Positions 19,401 through 26,969 of a DNA stretch of 26,969 nucleotides are shown in pieces. The first letter of the stretch is position 1, and every line of letters begins with the position of its first letter. Made by a program: the position numbers and the translations under genes. The stretch lies in assembly GCA_027576995.1 (NCBI GenBank), contig JANBQC010000388.1, positions 1 through 26,969 on the forward strand, given 5' to 3'. Source of the stretch: Dimargaris cristalligena (lineage: Eukaryota > Kickxellomycota > Dimargaritomycetes > Dimargaritales > Dimargaritaceae). Below the pieces are notes generated by a model that was not told where the DNA came from, ran no database searches, and worked only from the letters and a program-made list of their open reading frames with translations.

Positions 19401-21245
19401 GCCATGGCCCTGTCTAATAATCGGGAGGAGTTACGTCATAATAATAGTCTGGGCGGAGGGGGTGATCGCTCTCACCGGCCAAGGAGTTCCCGGCGTTCGC
19501 GTGCAAAAACGGTGACGGCCCGGCAGGCGTCAGCCAGGCCCCACCATAATATTGCTAACCCAACTCTAAAGGCGACCTCAACACCCAGTTCGCCTGTTGT
19601 AGTACCCCCGGGGAACCGTGGAACCACTGTAGGAAGAGAAGGGGACCGAGGGGCTGCTTTACTACCCATGTCCCATCCCCCTGTCACCACCGTGACTATG
19701 CTGGCCTCACCCCCAAATCAGGATCACCATAGTAGCGGTTATTATAATGCCAACAACCGGAACAACAACAATGATAATAATAATACGATGAGTGCTAACG
19801 CGGACCGGCCTAGCCTGCGCGACCGGTGGCAGCATTTGACCTCATGGCAGAAGTCGTCCCGGCCACCCAAACACGTCAATATGGCGGACATCATGGCCCA
19901 ACACACCGATATAGAAGCTGCCCCTACTCCGGCAGCCCTGCCCGTTCATTCGACCCCCGCGGCCCATAATAGCCGGATGGCCGACGTACGCCGCACTACC
20001 TCCTCGTCCGCGCGCCCCAGCCGCCGCCCCTCGCGTAGCCAGACACCGAATCCCACCACCAAACTGCCTACGCCCGACGTGGCTTTCGATAAGGCCTTCA
20101 CACCCCGGTCGTCCGAGAGTCAACTGAACGACAGTCGGATCCAGTACATCACCCCGAATCCTGATCCACCGGCGGAACTAGCTCCCGTTCCGCTCCCTGC
20201 TACCGCGTGGTCCCAGCGCTTGCCAATACCCAAGAAAAACCGCCCCACCCACTTCCGAAGTGGAGCCACCCCCTCGGACCCAACGCGCCACCCCTCACCC
20301 ACTACTACACCGGGTAATTCTCGACCCCATTCGATAGCTGTTGCCACAATGAGTACCACCAAGGACCAACCCCAAAACCCGCCTTCGGCTATCCCGACCG
20401 GTCCCGCAGGGGGAGTAGGTAGACGGGGGACCATTAGTGGTGGTAGTGGTTCTGGTGCAGGTACGGGTAAACCGCCAGGGGTACAGTTTGTTTTGCCGGC
20501 CGGCCTGCCTTCCGCTCACCAACAATCCACCCGTTCAGCGGTTGTCCCCCTTTCCCGTCTCGCCGGGTCCAGTTCGGTCAATTATTACACCTCTTTAACT
20601 GCCCCCTCGAATACTTCCCACTCCCATTCCTACACCAACGATCCTTCCCAGCAGCCGCACCGTTCGTCCCTCATTCACTACGAGCTGCAGTCCCCTGGGG
20701 AAGCGAATTCGACTAATTATCCCATTGATCGGGTCCTGGTCAAAGGCCCCCTGCAGGTAACGAACCGGAACCACAACGATTACGAAAGTGTGAAGAGTCG
20801 GAATTCAACGACCCAGGAAAGAGGCACCGTACCTGGACTTCAGGAGGGAGGATTTAGGCCTCGGGCAGTGGAAGTTGGCGGTGATGAACTGCCGCCGGCC
20901 TCGCATGGTAGTCGGCGGTTCCGTAACTCGGTCAGTCGTCGACGCGGTAATACGATGACTACAAATACTATGCCTACGGCTGGTCATTCTGCCCCCGTTC
21001 CCTTAGCAACACCGGCACCGGCTTCCCGATCGGCAGTAGCCACCGCTAAGCCGGTCCAGGGCCCTAGAAACGAACGACCCGACTATTGGTCCCCACCCGC
21101 TGAAGTACCCTCCCAGATTCACCACAGCCGCGATTTAGAACGGGTTCAGTCGGTGCGACCCGTCTCCAACTCCCTGTCGGCTAGATCACCTAATAACAGT
21201 CGTGGTCTGCGCTTACCACTTTTCCAAATTAAGAATACTTCCTAA
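13416..21245 (+). CDS. Giant disordered Pro/Ser/Thr-rich protein, 2609 aa, no intron
   Basis: The start is ATG in CCACC-ATG-G. The frame is uninterrupted for 7830 bases and GC-rich at third positions. The N-terminus is basic (GKARRRERLRREN, about 21-33), then nearly the whole protein is low-complexity, rich in Pro, Ser, Thr, Arg and Gln, with many PPxP and S/T-P sites. Possible ordered islands are: LSLRFLKSNTPEAYRLAPSL (about 783-802) with a helical follow-on, EEIEEVVEIVTDTEEARDK (about 1195-1215), VKFRLSMLENQL (about 1537-1548), VKFWYHLDDPGHPL (about 1863-1876), LETHVKIALLEAMALSNN (about 1985-2002) and LRDRWQHLTSWQK (about 2134-2146). Simple runs include alternating ELEP (398-419), His/Asp-rich (about 948-976), polyGly (about 1611-1619) and polyAsn. 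No catalytic domain, signal peptide or membrane segment is seen. A cytoplasmic scaffold or signalling hub is a plausible but unproved role. I recognise no orthologue. Confidence 0.85.
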   Translation: MEDSQQQAANKSIFTVLTFLGKARRRERLRRENSFPKAPKFDIFAPLPPEAYRPPPTQPLTPTVTVTPAQAPTPTASPDRYLGRATSEAGPSSQPARPSFATRRTLQPSASARSHVPNPVDTRYIPRPQSTITAEYVGPFHPAAPRPPPAAVAASSMEPDRRSVSSASTWDSQTSAVSHFGSRRPRLFGKPLFPMLRKRSKHWRPTRTTAIQTHSRSTLFSQPHNSSRSRVPRTPRNGSRTQFSPRTSRKKRHGGGVTSTGVGTTTEMGTDPLDVDDHPVPPYHPQSTPGPSAPARRITVAEGVNQRGSGKEAAERLRAALRPSHTVPQHNPQMYPHPPGYDVPGEPTQHDEWVDTGPSHDPATAWRMRRRKKERARLNVKTSPRARSPLAEQLGPSELEPVPELEPDPELEPEMEVDPSSVNPKDLPRRTSSMALHAQFQEKPHTVVRTVKRTQTRTSIRPQPSHHSGVSSAHPHSGGPLSEETDYGKPIRSTTITRTTARLSPPGRAQTMYVPAGQPHPNIDEDPEPMSYPAGSLGRKSSLQERTRGRDSAYGDLTTATHVMKAYQPSSAFTPYHSQVPTRPAPSQASASQSANIYAPVLTSRPQEWFPMSSAGAPQYPTTIMMPPLANLVLPAPISLSSPPEREAPLHHKGSDNSPRVRSGKPPPPSAGGHSSDSEHSPSSERTVEAIHRQTSRLQVIGGGPFSALPPLGTLPSLPSTVHLQQALNLEPLTLDVNPSTTQVIPSAATVAVGRAPEPESKLEPMADSDRESPKVSDDPPYLSLRFLKSNTPEAYRLAPSLFDQPFEEFLTKQERKLNRQVSTASYHAAQGPITTTIKPQFAATSPRGRPPSYTPRATTAAILPDLNMFSRAEINQASDGETNLVQLAEDCMTGPELTEEQQALANALFPDVIPDGCIRDLLDMPDSTGLASPFEIAADLDSAFEDHDYHQDQDQAHGHDRDPRSYRTHEHDRNYATEELQYRQAQTQAWANSIPSTSPHIDPLSEDQSDLSQLLRRAAPEFPSPRSYHPAYPESSMEAAVDDEVMSMPDEGNEFNTDSLVESRPTALFLQSTGPLLGGGAGGGGDHTSTSTTSFPPRQQPTSTTYPTETSPPDRRKARAAARMSVTQSPPTRSTGSGEARSLALSLSPRTLPTTGPSDKLRHRGSIFDGVADRPGTERTISRKVYHDGPYQVVEEIEEVVEIVTDTEEARDKHPALDTAEGRDQYTQPYESETGAVPSESELESEPATESHRAMKSHHSDPLTPSAFHDLSLATDESLPPLTSELPSLPSSFDNALGGGSGSTGLPSDQAFPTARGGAPYSQPEPRLLSPPLAPRSEKARGKQPAAGSQSGSYHLPLSFTPPSSSLPLPAPPVARPQSPPRPKLWEQYARTIHGGGHTPRSVSDVSDPLTHPGAGAGPGYPQTYSPPQLHQRTALPDFTPATDAATNSSTEYNIATPIRVPYLDGQSVSLSAEFKRGLLQDLSGTQPNVPTRYYRYDPSANTKVEPSPPAVPATDMATTAPESDSSHLVSTMDHVKFRLSMLENQLQGKQSMKSFYEARPPTGPQPAVPTTGYTRSAAPKSDGRNLGSKSTTKMVNQGSRPKSVGASAGGGGGGGGPGVTWNPTNNLSPPQPGLLKPSVSTLGGGQEELYSRREFDPSSVGADGHSTSLPPLSEYPPPPLLPLPPPPVKQPQATGPSPKIALPPRRRPSQSTAANHANPIAAKYQSPIHLPVPQIDTTAPTPPESQKELAAVSVHVYSRPPSHPVNRAIASSPRTSEDWGSPGRSNTTTTNSTLSTGNATAGSAGVAVQRRVSWLPSHRPTSPIPVSEHLPRTPISPTRPNAMFLDSPPSASVRTKSPLNVKFWYHLDDPGHPLSTDARREARRLSQGLGVNVDLQNDPTAAADTQAGMQRRRSSQSARFKPPPSPSPPPAGEDVSEELSARSSSSLQNESGVLYPHPKSPRPHLPPSTKPRSADDEGQLTDLETHVKIALLEAMALSNNREELRHNNSLGGGGDRSHRPRSSRRSRAKTVTARQASARPHHNIANPTLKATSTPSSPVVVPPGNRGTTVGREGDRGAALLPMSHPPVTTVTMLASPPNQDHHSSGYYNANNRNNNNDNNNTMSANADRPSLRDRWQHLTSWQKSSRPPKHVNMADIMAQHTDIEAAPTPAALPVHSTPAAHNSRMADVRRTTSSSARPSRRPSRSQTPNPTTKLPTPDVAFDKAFTPRSSESQLNDSRIQYITPNPDPPAELAPVPLPATAWSQRLPIPKKNRPTHFRSGATPSDPTRHPSPTTTPGNSRPHSIAVATMSTTKDQPQNPPSAIPTGPAGGVGRRGTISGGSGSGAGTGKPPGVQFVLPAGLPSAHQQSTRSAVVPLSRLAGSSSVNYYTSLTAPSNTSHSHSYTNDPSQQPHRSSLIHYELQSPGEANSTNYPIDRVLVKGPLQVTNRNHNDYESVKSRNSTTQERGTVPGLQEGGFRPRAVEVGGDELPPASHGSRRFRNSVSRRRGNTMTTNTMPTAGHSAPVPLATPAPASRSAVATAKPVQGPRNERPDYWSPPAEVPSQIHHSRDLERVQSVRPVSNSLSARSPNNSRGLRLPLFQIKNTS

Positions 21246-24200
21246 TCCATACCCCTCCCCCCCACCCTTGCCCTGTTACATTATTCACCCATTTCTATTT
21301 GCCTATGTTTATTACTTCTTTTTGATTTCTTGATCTCGGCTTATTTATTTTCGCCCTCACTTCATCCAATTTATCCTAGCCTGTATTCAATATTGATTCT
21401 GCATGATTTAGCATTTTTTTTTCTCGTCAAAATTGGTGGTTCATCTTTTTAATACCTATACCTTACTGATGCTCCAACAACCTCTTAAATCTATCTTTAC
21501 ATCGCGCTTTCAATTTTTCTAGCTTGTCTAATATATCGGTCCGTTTGCCTCAGTTCACTCAATTGTTGCATGTTTCTATTTTACATCATACATACATATA
21601 TTTATATGTATACCCCTTTGTGTTTGTTCGTCCTTTAGTTTCACGATGTTTTTTTCATATATACCTTATTAAACCCAAGTGGGAGGTAATCGTCCCAGCT
21701 ATTTCCAAATATTTGGCCCAGTGCAAAGCCTGTATATTGGTAGTCACCTTATAATGCCTTGAGCTCGGTAATATGTACATGTGGTGGTTTATGTGAAAAT
21801 CAGATGGGAAGTCTGTGATTTAAAAAAATCAATTCATGCAAAGGGACAATATGAGCAGTACCAAGGTCTAACAAGTTGAGGGCCATTAGCTGCAGCTGAA
21901 TGAATTGGGGATCCTAAACATTGGGTGCTATCCGATGTATTTGTCACTTCTACCACAGCAACCAAAACAGCCCCCCAATTGCTAACGAGGTATCTCCTCC
22001 AACTGAGACTACTACAGCCGAACATCAAGATAACCAAGGTCGCGGCCATGCACCGACCCTGGTCATGAATAACTGAGCTGTTGCCGCTGTCATTATATTT
22101 TGGTGCATATGGGTGAAGTTCAGCTTGGTTGCACAAGGTTTGAACCAATATGTGTATGGGAAAATCGGTGGGATGTTTATTTTCAACCAGTAGTATTTGC
22201 CCTATCAAATGGATTTTTTGTTATACAGCCCTATTGAACTACTCCCATATAATGGGCTTTGTGAGAGTAGTCCCCCAACGAGGAAAAAGCCAATCCACTA
22301 GGAACTAACAGCACTAGTCTACCAATTTTGCTGCTTCTAGAAATGGGCCAAGGGGAGCCGTGCGGCAGAAAAGAAGGGAGAGAAAACACCAATGATCTTG
22401 GAGATGCTGGTATACTTTTATTAAGGTTAAATGCATTGTGGTTATCGGGGACCAGGCTACTTCTCCCATATTTTATCCATACCTAGTTTAATGAAGGGGG
22501 AGAGGGATCTCCTGGGGTGGGGAATAAGTGCGCAGTGCCACGGGGCTGGTAAGAGACGCCCCGGTGGGATCCGGTGTTGACGGGTCTCTTTGTCCTTAGA
22601 GTCACCCATAGCGGGTATTGCTGCAGGACCGTTGTGCTACCTCTGGTTGTATAACAAATCGACCTATATGGTACATGACAATTTAAGTCAGAATTTCCGG
22701 GCCCTAATGCACTGTTGTGAGAATGGCCCATGTCCCACATTACCCGGTGTTACCAACCATCACCCTGAGACACGCTTATCTTTTGAATAGGCCGGCCCCA
22801 GTTAAAAAATTAAGATTTGTCCATCCCAATAGCCAGGAAGTGAAGGTATGTCTCTTTGGGAATAATTGCGTGCACTCTACCCAGAGTGGCCTGGTACAGC
22901 CATTGCGGAGTTCGTTGAATTGGCTGTTTTGTTTTTGCTGGATGGGATTGCGTAGATGGGAGTGTAGGAGTACTTTAACACGGGACGGTGTGCAATTTGG
23001 ACAGCGCTATGGTTAAACTGGGTGCTCGTACTCCATAGTATAAGTGTATAAACATTTAAGCGAACTATTCCAAAATGAAAACATATACTGTGGAATGGGA
23101 TTGGGTTGTTCACTATGATGGAGGTCAGCCGTTTTTGATCATACTATGATCTTCAAAAGTCGGATTAAGTTGGGGAACTTACCAAATTAAGTGCTATGGG
23201 GGAGGAGTGCCCCGACAGTAGTCAGGGAGGAAATCAACGGATCACCCTGTGGCAATAGACGGCTAGCCAGCTGGCGGGGGGTTAGAATACATAAAAAGGG
23301 GTATAGGCTGTTTTTATCTAATCAATTGACTATTTGTTAGGAACATCTCGTAGGAACCATGCCAAGGTATTTAAAATATACATGGTGTGCAGGTATTGGT
23401 GTGGGGTCGTAGTTTTATAGAAGATGTGGCGTACAAGGCGTTTCAGAAGTGACATTCTTGACCGACTGATGTTAAACGAAGCCTGCCTACGAAAGAAGTG
23501 GTCGCGGACCTAGTTTCCATGTTAGCAACATAAAGGTGGGGCAATCCCTCCAAGAAGTTGACGATTGGATAGAAGCATCCGCCAACATTCGCTTTCAACT
23601 AAAACCAAAGATTGCCCGAGCTTATTTCTCAGTTTGGGTGCTACATAAAGTTACAGAATATAAAACAACCTATTTAAAAATACACCTGTAAAATAACCCT
23701 GTTCTCCACAGGCCGGATAAAAATCGCAAATTTTTGTGGTTAAATGGGTTCCTAATTGAGTCCACCAAGGAAGGGTTACTCCCACGAAACCTTAGCTCGC
23801 GAGTCGCCCATTTTCCCTTAATTGGCCTTTAAATTATTCAAAGATGGGTGTTGGCGTGAGTATTATCGCACTGCAATTGTTACAGCGCCACAGGGTTAGT
23901 GATTGGCCTTATCCTTGTATTGGTCAGATAAATTCGGACGATTACTGATTTTCGACACGTCCATGGCCACCTACGTTTTCGTTTCACCAAACCTCCTGAG
24001 GAACATAAAAATAGCGAGGGGTATGGATGCCACCGTATCCCAAAGTGACAGTGGAGCTACGCCAAGTCGATTTTCATTGGAATTGTTAGTACCGCTATAG
24101 GAAGAATGTAAATCTGAGGGTCTAAAACAGTAAATTTGGAAGTGAGAATACGCATTTTAGGACATGGATGTATAGATAAGGTATAATAAGGTTTGCTTTT

Positions 24201-24974
24201 CAGTATAATATTTATTCCAGCTGGCTGGCCTGATATTGGTTGTCCTCTTTGAATAAACCAATCACACCCACTTGGTTGTTTACTGCTATTCTGTATTGGG
24301 TATAGGGAAAGAGCGACGGCCGAGAAAATCAGGAATACAGTTTTAGATATAAAGGATAGCTACATTGATATATGCCTATATATTTAAAATTATGGGGTTC
24401 CCATCCTATTAGGGTATTCCAGAGTGAACATTCGGTGATGGGGGCCAGTTTATTTGTATAATTCAAATAGTCCCCATATCGTCGGTTGCGATATCATACT
24501 TGAGATGTTAGCTGTCTACTGGATCAATTTTTGAAGACCGTGTACATGGTTGGTTTAAATTCTATTTATGCGACTAATTATTCAGCCATCAATCACTTTG
24601 GTAATATTTTTCATGCACTAAGTCAGTCAACCCAATCCAAAGTAGTATAGCATGCGAGTATCCATTTCTAAGTAACTACTCGATGTACTTCCTATTTGCA
24701 CAGCCAGGCTATAGTGCGTTTGTACCTCAACAATGTAAGTAATCCGCTGAGGCCAGGAACTAGGTAATATAGGGCCCATCTGGCTGGGGATTAAGGTAAC
24801 AAAGCCTCAAGAAATAGTGGATTGAGCTTACGGCCTCATCTCCTCCCAGTTTTGCCCACAGTACTTTAGATAATTATTACTCCATAACCTCCCGGGTGAA
24901 ATTATCTATCACATCCACTTCCTTTTTCTCCAGGCTGCTCATATATTTGTAGCTATTGGTGAGAGGGCTGGCCC
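21246..24974. other. Long intergenic region with one MITE and no recognised gene
   Basis: The first 500 bases are T-rich and include the 3' flank of the large gene. After the MITE at 22110-22247 there are only short open frames (for example 22717-23016 and 23903-24100) without start context, motif or repeat partner. The AT-rich stretch at 24100-24950 holds nothing I can identify. No tRNA-like fold was noticed. Confidence 0.5.
22110..22247 (+). mobile_element. MITE copy 4 (138 bp)
   Basis: The left end is TGGGTGAAGTTCA and the right end is TGAACTACTCCCA, with TA on both sides (22108-22109 and 22248-22249). Length is 138 bases as in the other copies. It is the most diverged of the four internally but keeps the core TATGTGTATGGG and the TTATACAGC near the right end. 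Confidence 0.82.
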
Positions 24975-25440
24975 CCTAAACTATAGGCGCCGCCTATTGT
25001 CGCCAATATGCTCATCTGGTCCATCACCGGCCATCCGTTTCAGTTGCCACGACTGATTCGAAATGATGGTCATTAACCGTAGACGTTTTGCCTTGGGCAT
25101 GGCGTCGCCACAAGAGGGGGAGGTGGCTAAGTAGGGCTGGAAATGCGTTGTTATCAGGGGACAGTCCAGGTTTCGTTGATCTATGTGGCACTACTATGTC
25201 GTTGGATTGGCACAACCGAATTCGGCCTTCAGTAGCTGGATTGCCAACCGTCGAATCTTTTCGGCGGGATGTTCGCCATCACTGTGAGCTCAAGTGACCT
25301 TTTCTGTCATTGAACACGCAGTAGAACTGGCCAACGGGTTAACGCTGGGTTGATTGCCGCCCCCTCCCTCTTCAAGATGTTCGTCAGGGATGCCTAGCAC
25401 TGTTTCAGGTTACGCGAGTGCTAAGAACATTGACTTTTAA

Positions 25441-25584
25441 AGGGACTTGTCACAGGGCAAATTGGCCGGAGTGTGTGGCCCTGACAGGGACTGTATCGTG
25501 TATTGTGCTCCCCAATGGTCAATCACCCCGTATTAACCCAATTTACGCACCCCCACCCTAGGGTTGTAATTTGAGACTCACGAG
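25441..25584 (+). promoter_or_regulatory. Conserved 144-bp upstream block, copy B
   Basis: This is the gap-free counterpart of 6505-6648, at a matching distance upstream of the peptide gene (215-358 bases before the ATG). It keeps the run ACGCACCCCCACCCTAG and TGTATCGTGTATTGTGCTCC. The CCAAT-like motif of the other copy is altered here. Confidence 0.5.
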
Positions 25585-25647
25585 TAGCGGTGTGGAGCGG
25601 TGGCCAATTAGTAGAACTCATCGTACTGTCATATTCTAAAGTACACA

Positions 25648-25655
25648 TATATAAA
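25648..25655 (+). promoter_or_regulatory. TATA box, peptide gene copy B
   Basis: TATATAAA ends 144 bases before the ATG at 25799, the same spacing as in copy A. The surrounding leader has diverged, so box and spacing appear selectively kept. Confidence 0.7.
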
Positions 25656-25798
25656 CACCGTCCCCCGCCTACAATATTAAGTCATTCACAATTATTAACT
25701 ATTCTGCCGTCTCCTACTGCCTCAACAAAGTTCGCCTTCTACTCCATCCCCCACGCCCCAAAACTCCGTGTTCATCCACTCCACAACTCTCCGTCACC

Positions 25799-25990
25799 AT
25801 GGTTTCCCTTCGCATTCCAATCGTAGCCGTGCTCGCTGTTGCTTTCGTGGCTGTCCAAGCCCATCCCGTCCATCACCAAGAGATCGGCGTGGCCAAGCGC
25901 CAAATGTCGGGTGGCCCTGACGACAATGGGTCCGGTACCGGTCCAGGCTGGAGCTCCTGCTGGCGCAATGGCTGGTGGATGGCTTGCTAA
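25799..25990 (+). CDS. Secreted Kex2-type peptide precursor, copy B, 63 aa
   Basis: Same architecture and length as copy A. The ATG in CACC-ATG-G is followed by MVSLRIPIVAVLAVA, a hydrophobic signal peptide with a likely cut after VQA (residue 21). The pro-segment HPVHHQE runs to the dibasic KR at 33-34, a better Kex2 site than RR in copy A. The predicted 29-residue mature peptide starts with Gln and ends WSSCWRNGWWMAC. Relative to copy A it has Asn for Lys and Ala for Val in the loop. Amino-acid changes are concentrated in the signal and pro parts. It has its own TATA box, upstream block and AATAAA, so it is likely transcribed independently. A longer frame overlapping in another phase (25839-26321) has no signal peptide and is not preferred. 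Confidence 0.8.
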   Translation: MVSLRIPIVAVLAVAFVAVQAHPVHHQEIGVAKRQMSGGPDDNGSGTGPGWSSCWRNGWWMAC

Positions 25991-26218
25991 AATCTCCTCG
26001 CTGAATCCTCATAGCCCCTGTTCCCTTGACGTCCCAGTGCTTCTTTCTCTCCGTCCGAACGGCTCCTTATTGCCACTGTCTGGACTGGACTTCAGGCTGC
26101 ATGCCCCGATTTTCAGACCCTTGCTACGCTATTCATTGCCCCACCGACTCATACTCACTTCGCTGGACTTCACTATCCTACCCGTCGGCCAACTTGACCT
26201 TCCAACTTGTTATATCCT

Positions 26219-26224
26219 AATAAA
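26219..26224 (+). terminator. Polyadenylation signal AATAAA, peptide gene copy B
   Basis: AATAAA in the context ATATCCTAATAAAATCTAAT lies about 230 bases after the stop codon. The same core is conserved at the matching place in copy A, while the rest of the 3' region has diverged more. Confidence 0.65.
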
Positions 26225-26324
26225 ATCTAATCATCAATCAGTTCGTCTATGTGGTATATGTGGTGGAACTGGTGTGGGAGCGACACATTCGCCTCATCAG
26301 TACCTTCTTCCAGACCCGTGACTA

Positions 26325-26815
26325 TCTATTTGTTTAAATTATGACATCTGTACTAAAACCTGCTCCATCCGATGTCAGTTATTAGCTGAAAGATATCCCT
26401 TACTCCTTGGCGTTTCGACGGATAGCGCCTACCAGGATAAAGGCTGCATGAGAGATCGAATGTCATTAGCGGGGGAAACTATAAAAGTATTTAATTGAAC
26501 GAATACTAAGTTTCAGAAATTGAAAAAAACCAATGCGACAATTCAACTGTGGGCCGAAAGAGTAGTACGGGAAATGATAAATGAGGGGAACATCGACCTC
26601 CGGTTAAATAATAAATGGAGATCTCGGCCCGGACCCGGGTAGGGAAAGTCGCAGGCGAGAGCGGGTCGGTGAAAAAGGAAGTAGTGGAAGGGGAAATATT
26701 CATCCGTTGGTTGGGTAAATTACCCCAACGGCCGATTATAGAGCGAGTCTAGCGGATACACTGGCGTACTTAGTCGAGCAGGTTTTTGGGGTGGAGGTAT
26801 CCTTCGGCAGGTCGG
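26325..26815. other. Outer part of right arm without a gene
   Basis: This is the right-arm counterpart of the convergent intergenic region at 5313-5800. It includes an open frame at 26506-26703 (minus) matching 5355-5555 in its last codons, rejected as coding because most differences are amino-acid-changing and a one-base indel lies near its start. No other feature is seen. Confidence 0.5.
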
Positions 26816-26935
26816 TTAGTGACTTGGTGGGGTTTCCGACCCGCCAAGCAGGCTTAAATGCCATGTTGTGACAGGTACTGAACACCCTTAAGCTTTGGTG
26901 ATGTCACCGATGATGTACCTAACGTCCATTAATCA
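26816..26935 (-). pseudogene. Relic of the 3' end of the 568-aa secreted gene
   Basis: On the minus strand this stretch ends with a Pro-Pro-Ser-His-stop sequence aligned to the Pro-Ser-Ser-stop end of the secreted gene, followed by the shared CTAACCGACCTG (stop at 26816-26818). Further in, TAAGGGTGTTCAGTACCTGT matches TAAGAGTGTTCAAGACCTGT at about 4924-4943, but the roughly 300 bases between (the low-complexity tail) are missing. An in-frame TAA at 26888-26890 breaks the frame. The relic may continue past the window edge, and the outer boundary is uncertain. Confidence 0.6.
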
Positions 26936-26969
26936 AATTACTACCGTTTTACTATATTTAGCTTAGTTT

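Larger units (their letters stand above)
24975..26864 (-). repeat. Right arm of large inverted repeat (about 1.89 kb)
   Basis: The reverse complement matches 5260-7120 in the same order of blocks. Its inner edge is near CCTAAACTATAGGCG (24975-24989) and its outer edge near the relic of the secreted gene. It carries the second peptide gene and an extra stretch of roughly 70 bases near 26703-26775 that the left arm lacks. The arms enclose about 17.9 kb containing the PHA2, PSF1 and giant-protein genes. Confidence 0.85.

Noticed and set aside
22717..23016. 99-codon frame in the right intergenic region, considered as a transposon remnant.
   Set aside because: No recognised transposase, reverse transcriptase or other motif, and no second copy in the window.
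25839..26321. 160-codon frame overlapping peptide gene copy B in another phase, with a similar frame in copy A.
   Set aside because: It has no signal peptide, and conservation fades after the end of the 63-codon gene; the copy A version ends at a different place. The 63-codon frame has better start context and a constant end.
1..26969. Search for CRISPR arrays, rRNA and tRNA genes on both strands.
   Set aside because: No regularly spaced direct repeats and no tRNA-like T-arm in a plausible fold were noticed by eye; a covariance-model search would be decisive.

Overview
The window looks like nuclear DNA from a filamentous fungus. Spliced genes have GT-AG introns, several start codons sit in good Kozak context (ACC-ATG-G), TATA boxes and AATAAA polyadenylation signals are visible, and two conserved eukaryotic proteins can be read: prephenate dehydratase and the GINS subunit Psf1. 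Coding regions are GC-rich and intergenic DNA is more AT-rich. An early-diverging (zygomycete-grade) lineage is my guess from overall style only; nothing in the sequence proves it.

Layout. 1-1100: a decayed tyrosine-recombinase transposon gene followed by a 138-bp MITE. 1101-3323: no gene recognised. 3324-5312: a two-exon gene for a 568-residue putatively secreted orphan protein. 5260-7120: left arm of a large inverted repeat, carrying on the minus strand a 63-codon gene for a secreted, Kex2-type peptide precursor. 7121-8208: nothing recognised. 8209-9255 (minus): prephenate dehydratase, two exons. 9256-11117: intergenic, with two MITE copies. 11118-11705: Psf1. 11706-13415: intergenic and the pyrimidine-rich leader of the next gene. 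13416-21245: a single intron-free frame for a 2609-residue, almost wholly disordered Pro/Ser/Thr-rich protein. 21246-24974: intergenic, with a fourth MITE. 24975-26864: right arm of the inverted repeat, carrying on the plus strand the second copy of the peptide gene and, at its outer end, a broken relic of the 3' end of the 568-residue gene.

The most interesting content is the peptide-precursor pair. Each copy has a signal peptide, a short pro-segment ending in RR or KR, and a 29-residue C-terminal peptide that begins with Gln and ends in a Trp-rich loop bounded by two cysteines. Coding sequence, TATA box position, polyadenylation signal and a 144-bp upstream block are conserved between the arms, while leader and trailer have diverged more. 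This suggests two working paralogues rather than repeat debris. The layout recalls fungal alpha-factor-type pheromone precursors or small secreted effectors, but no family is recognised and the role is open.

The housekeeping genes (aromatic amino-acid synthesis, DNA replication) have no evident functional link to the peptide genes. They lie in the roughly 17.9-kb segment between the inverted arms, which could in principle be flipped by recombination between the arms.
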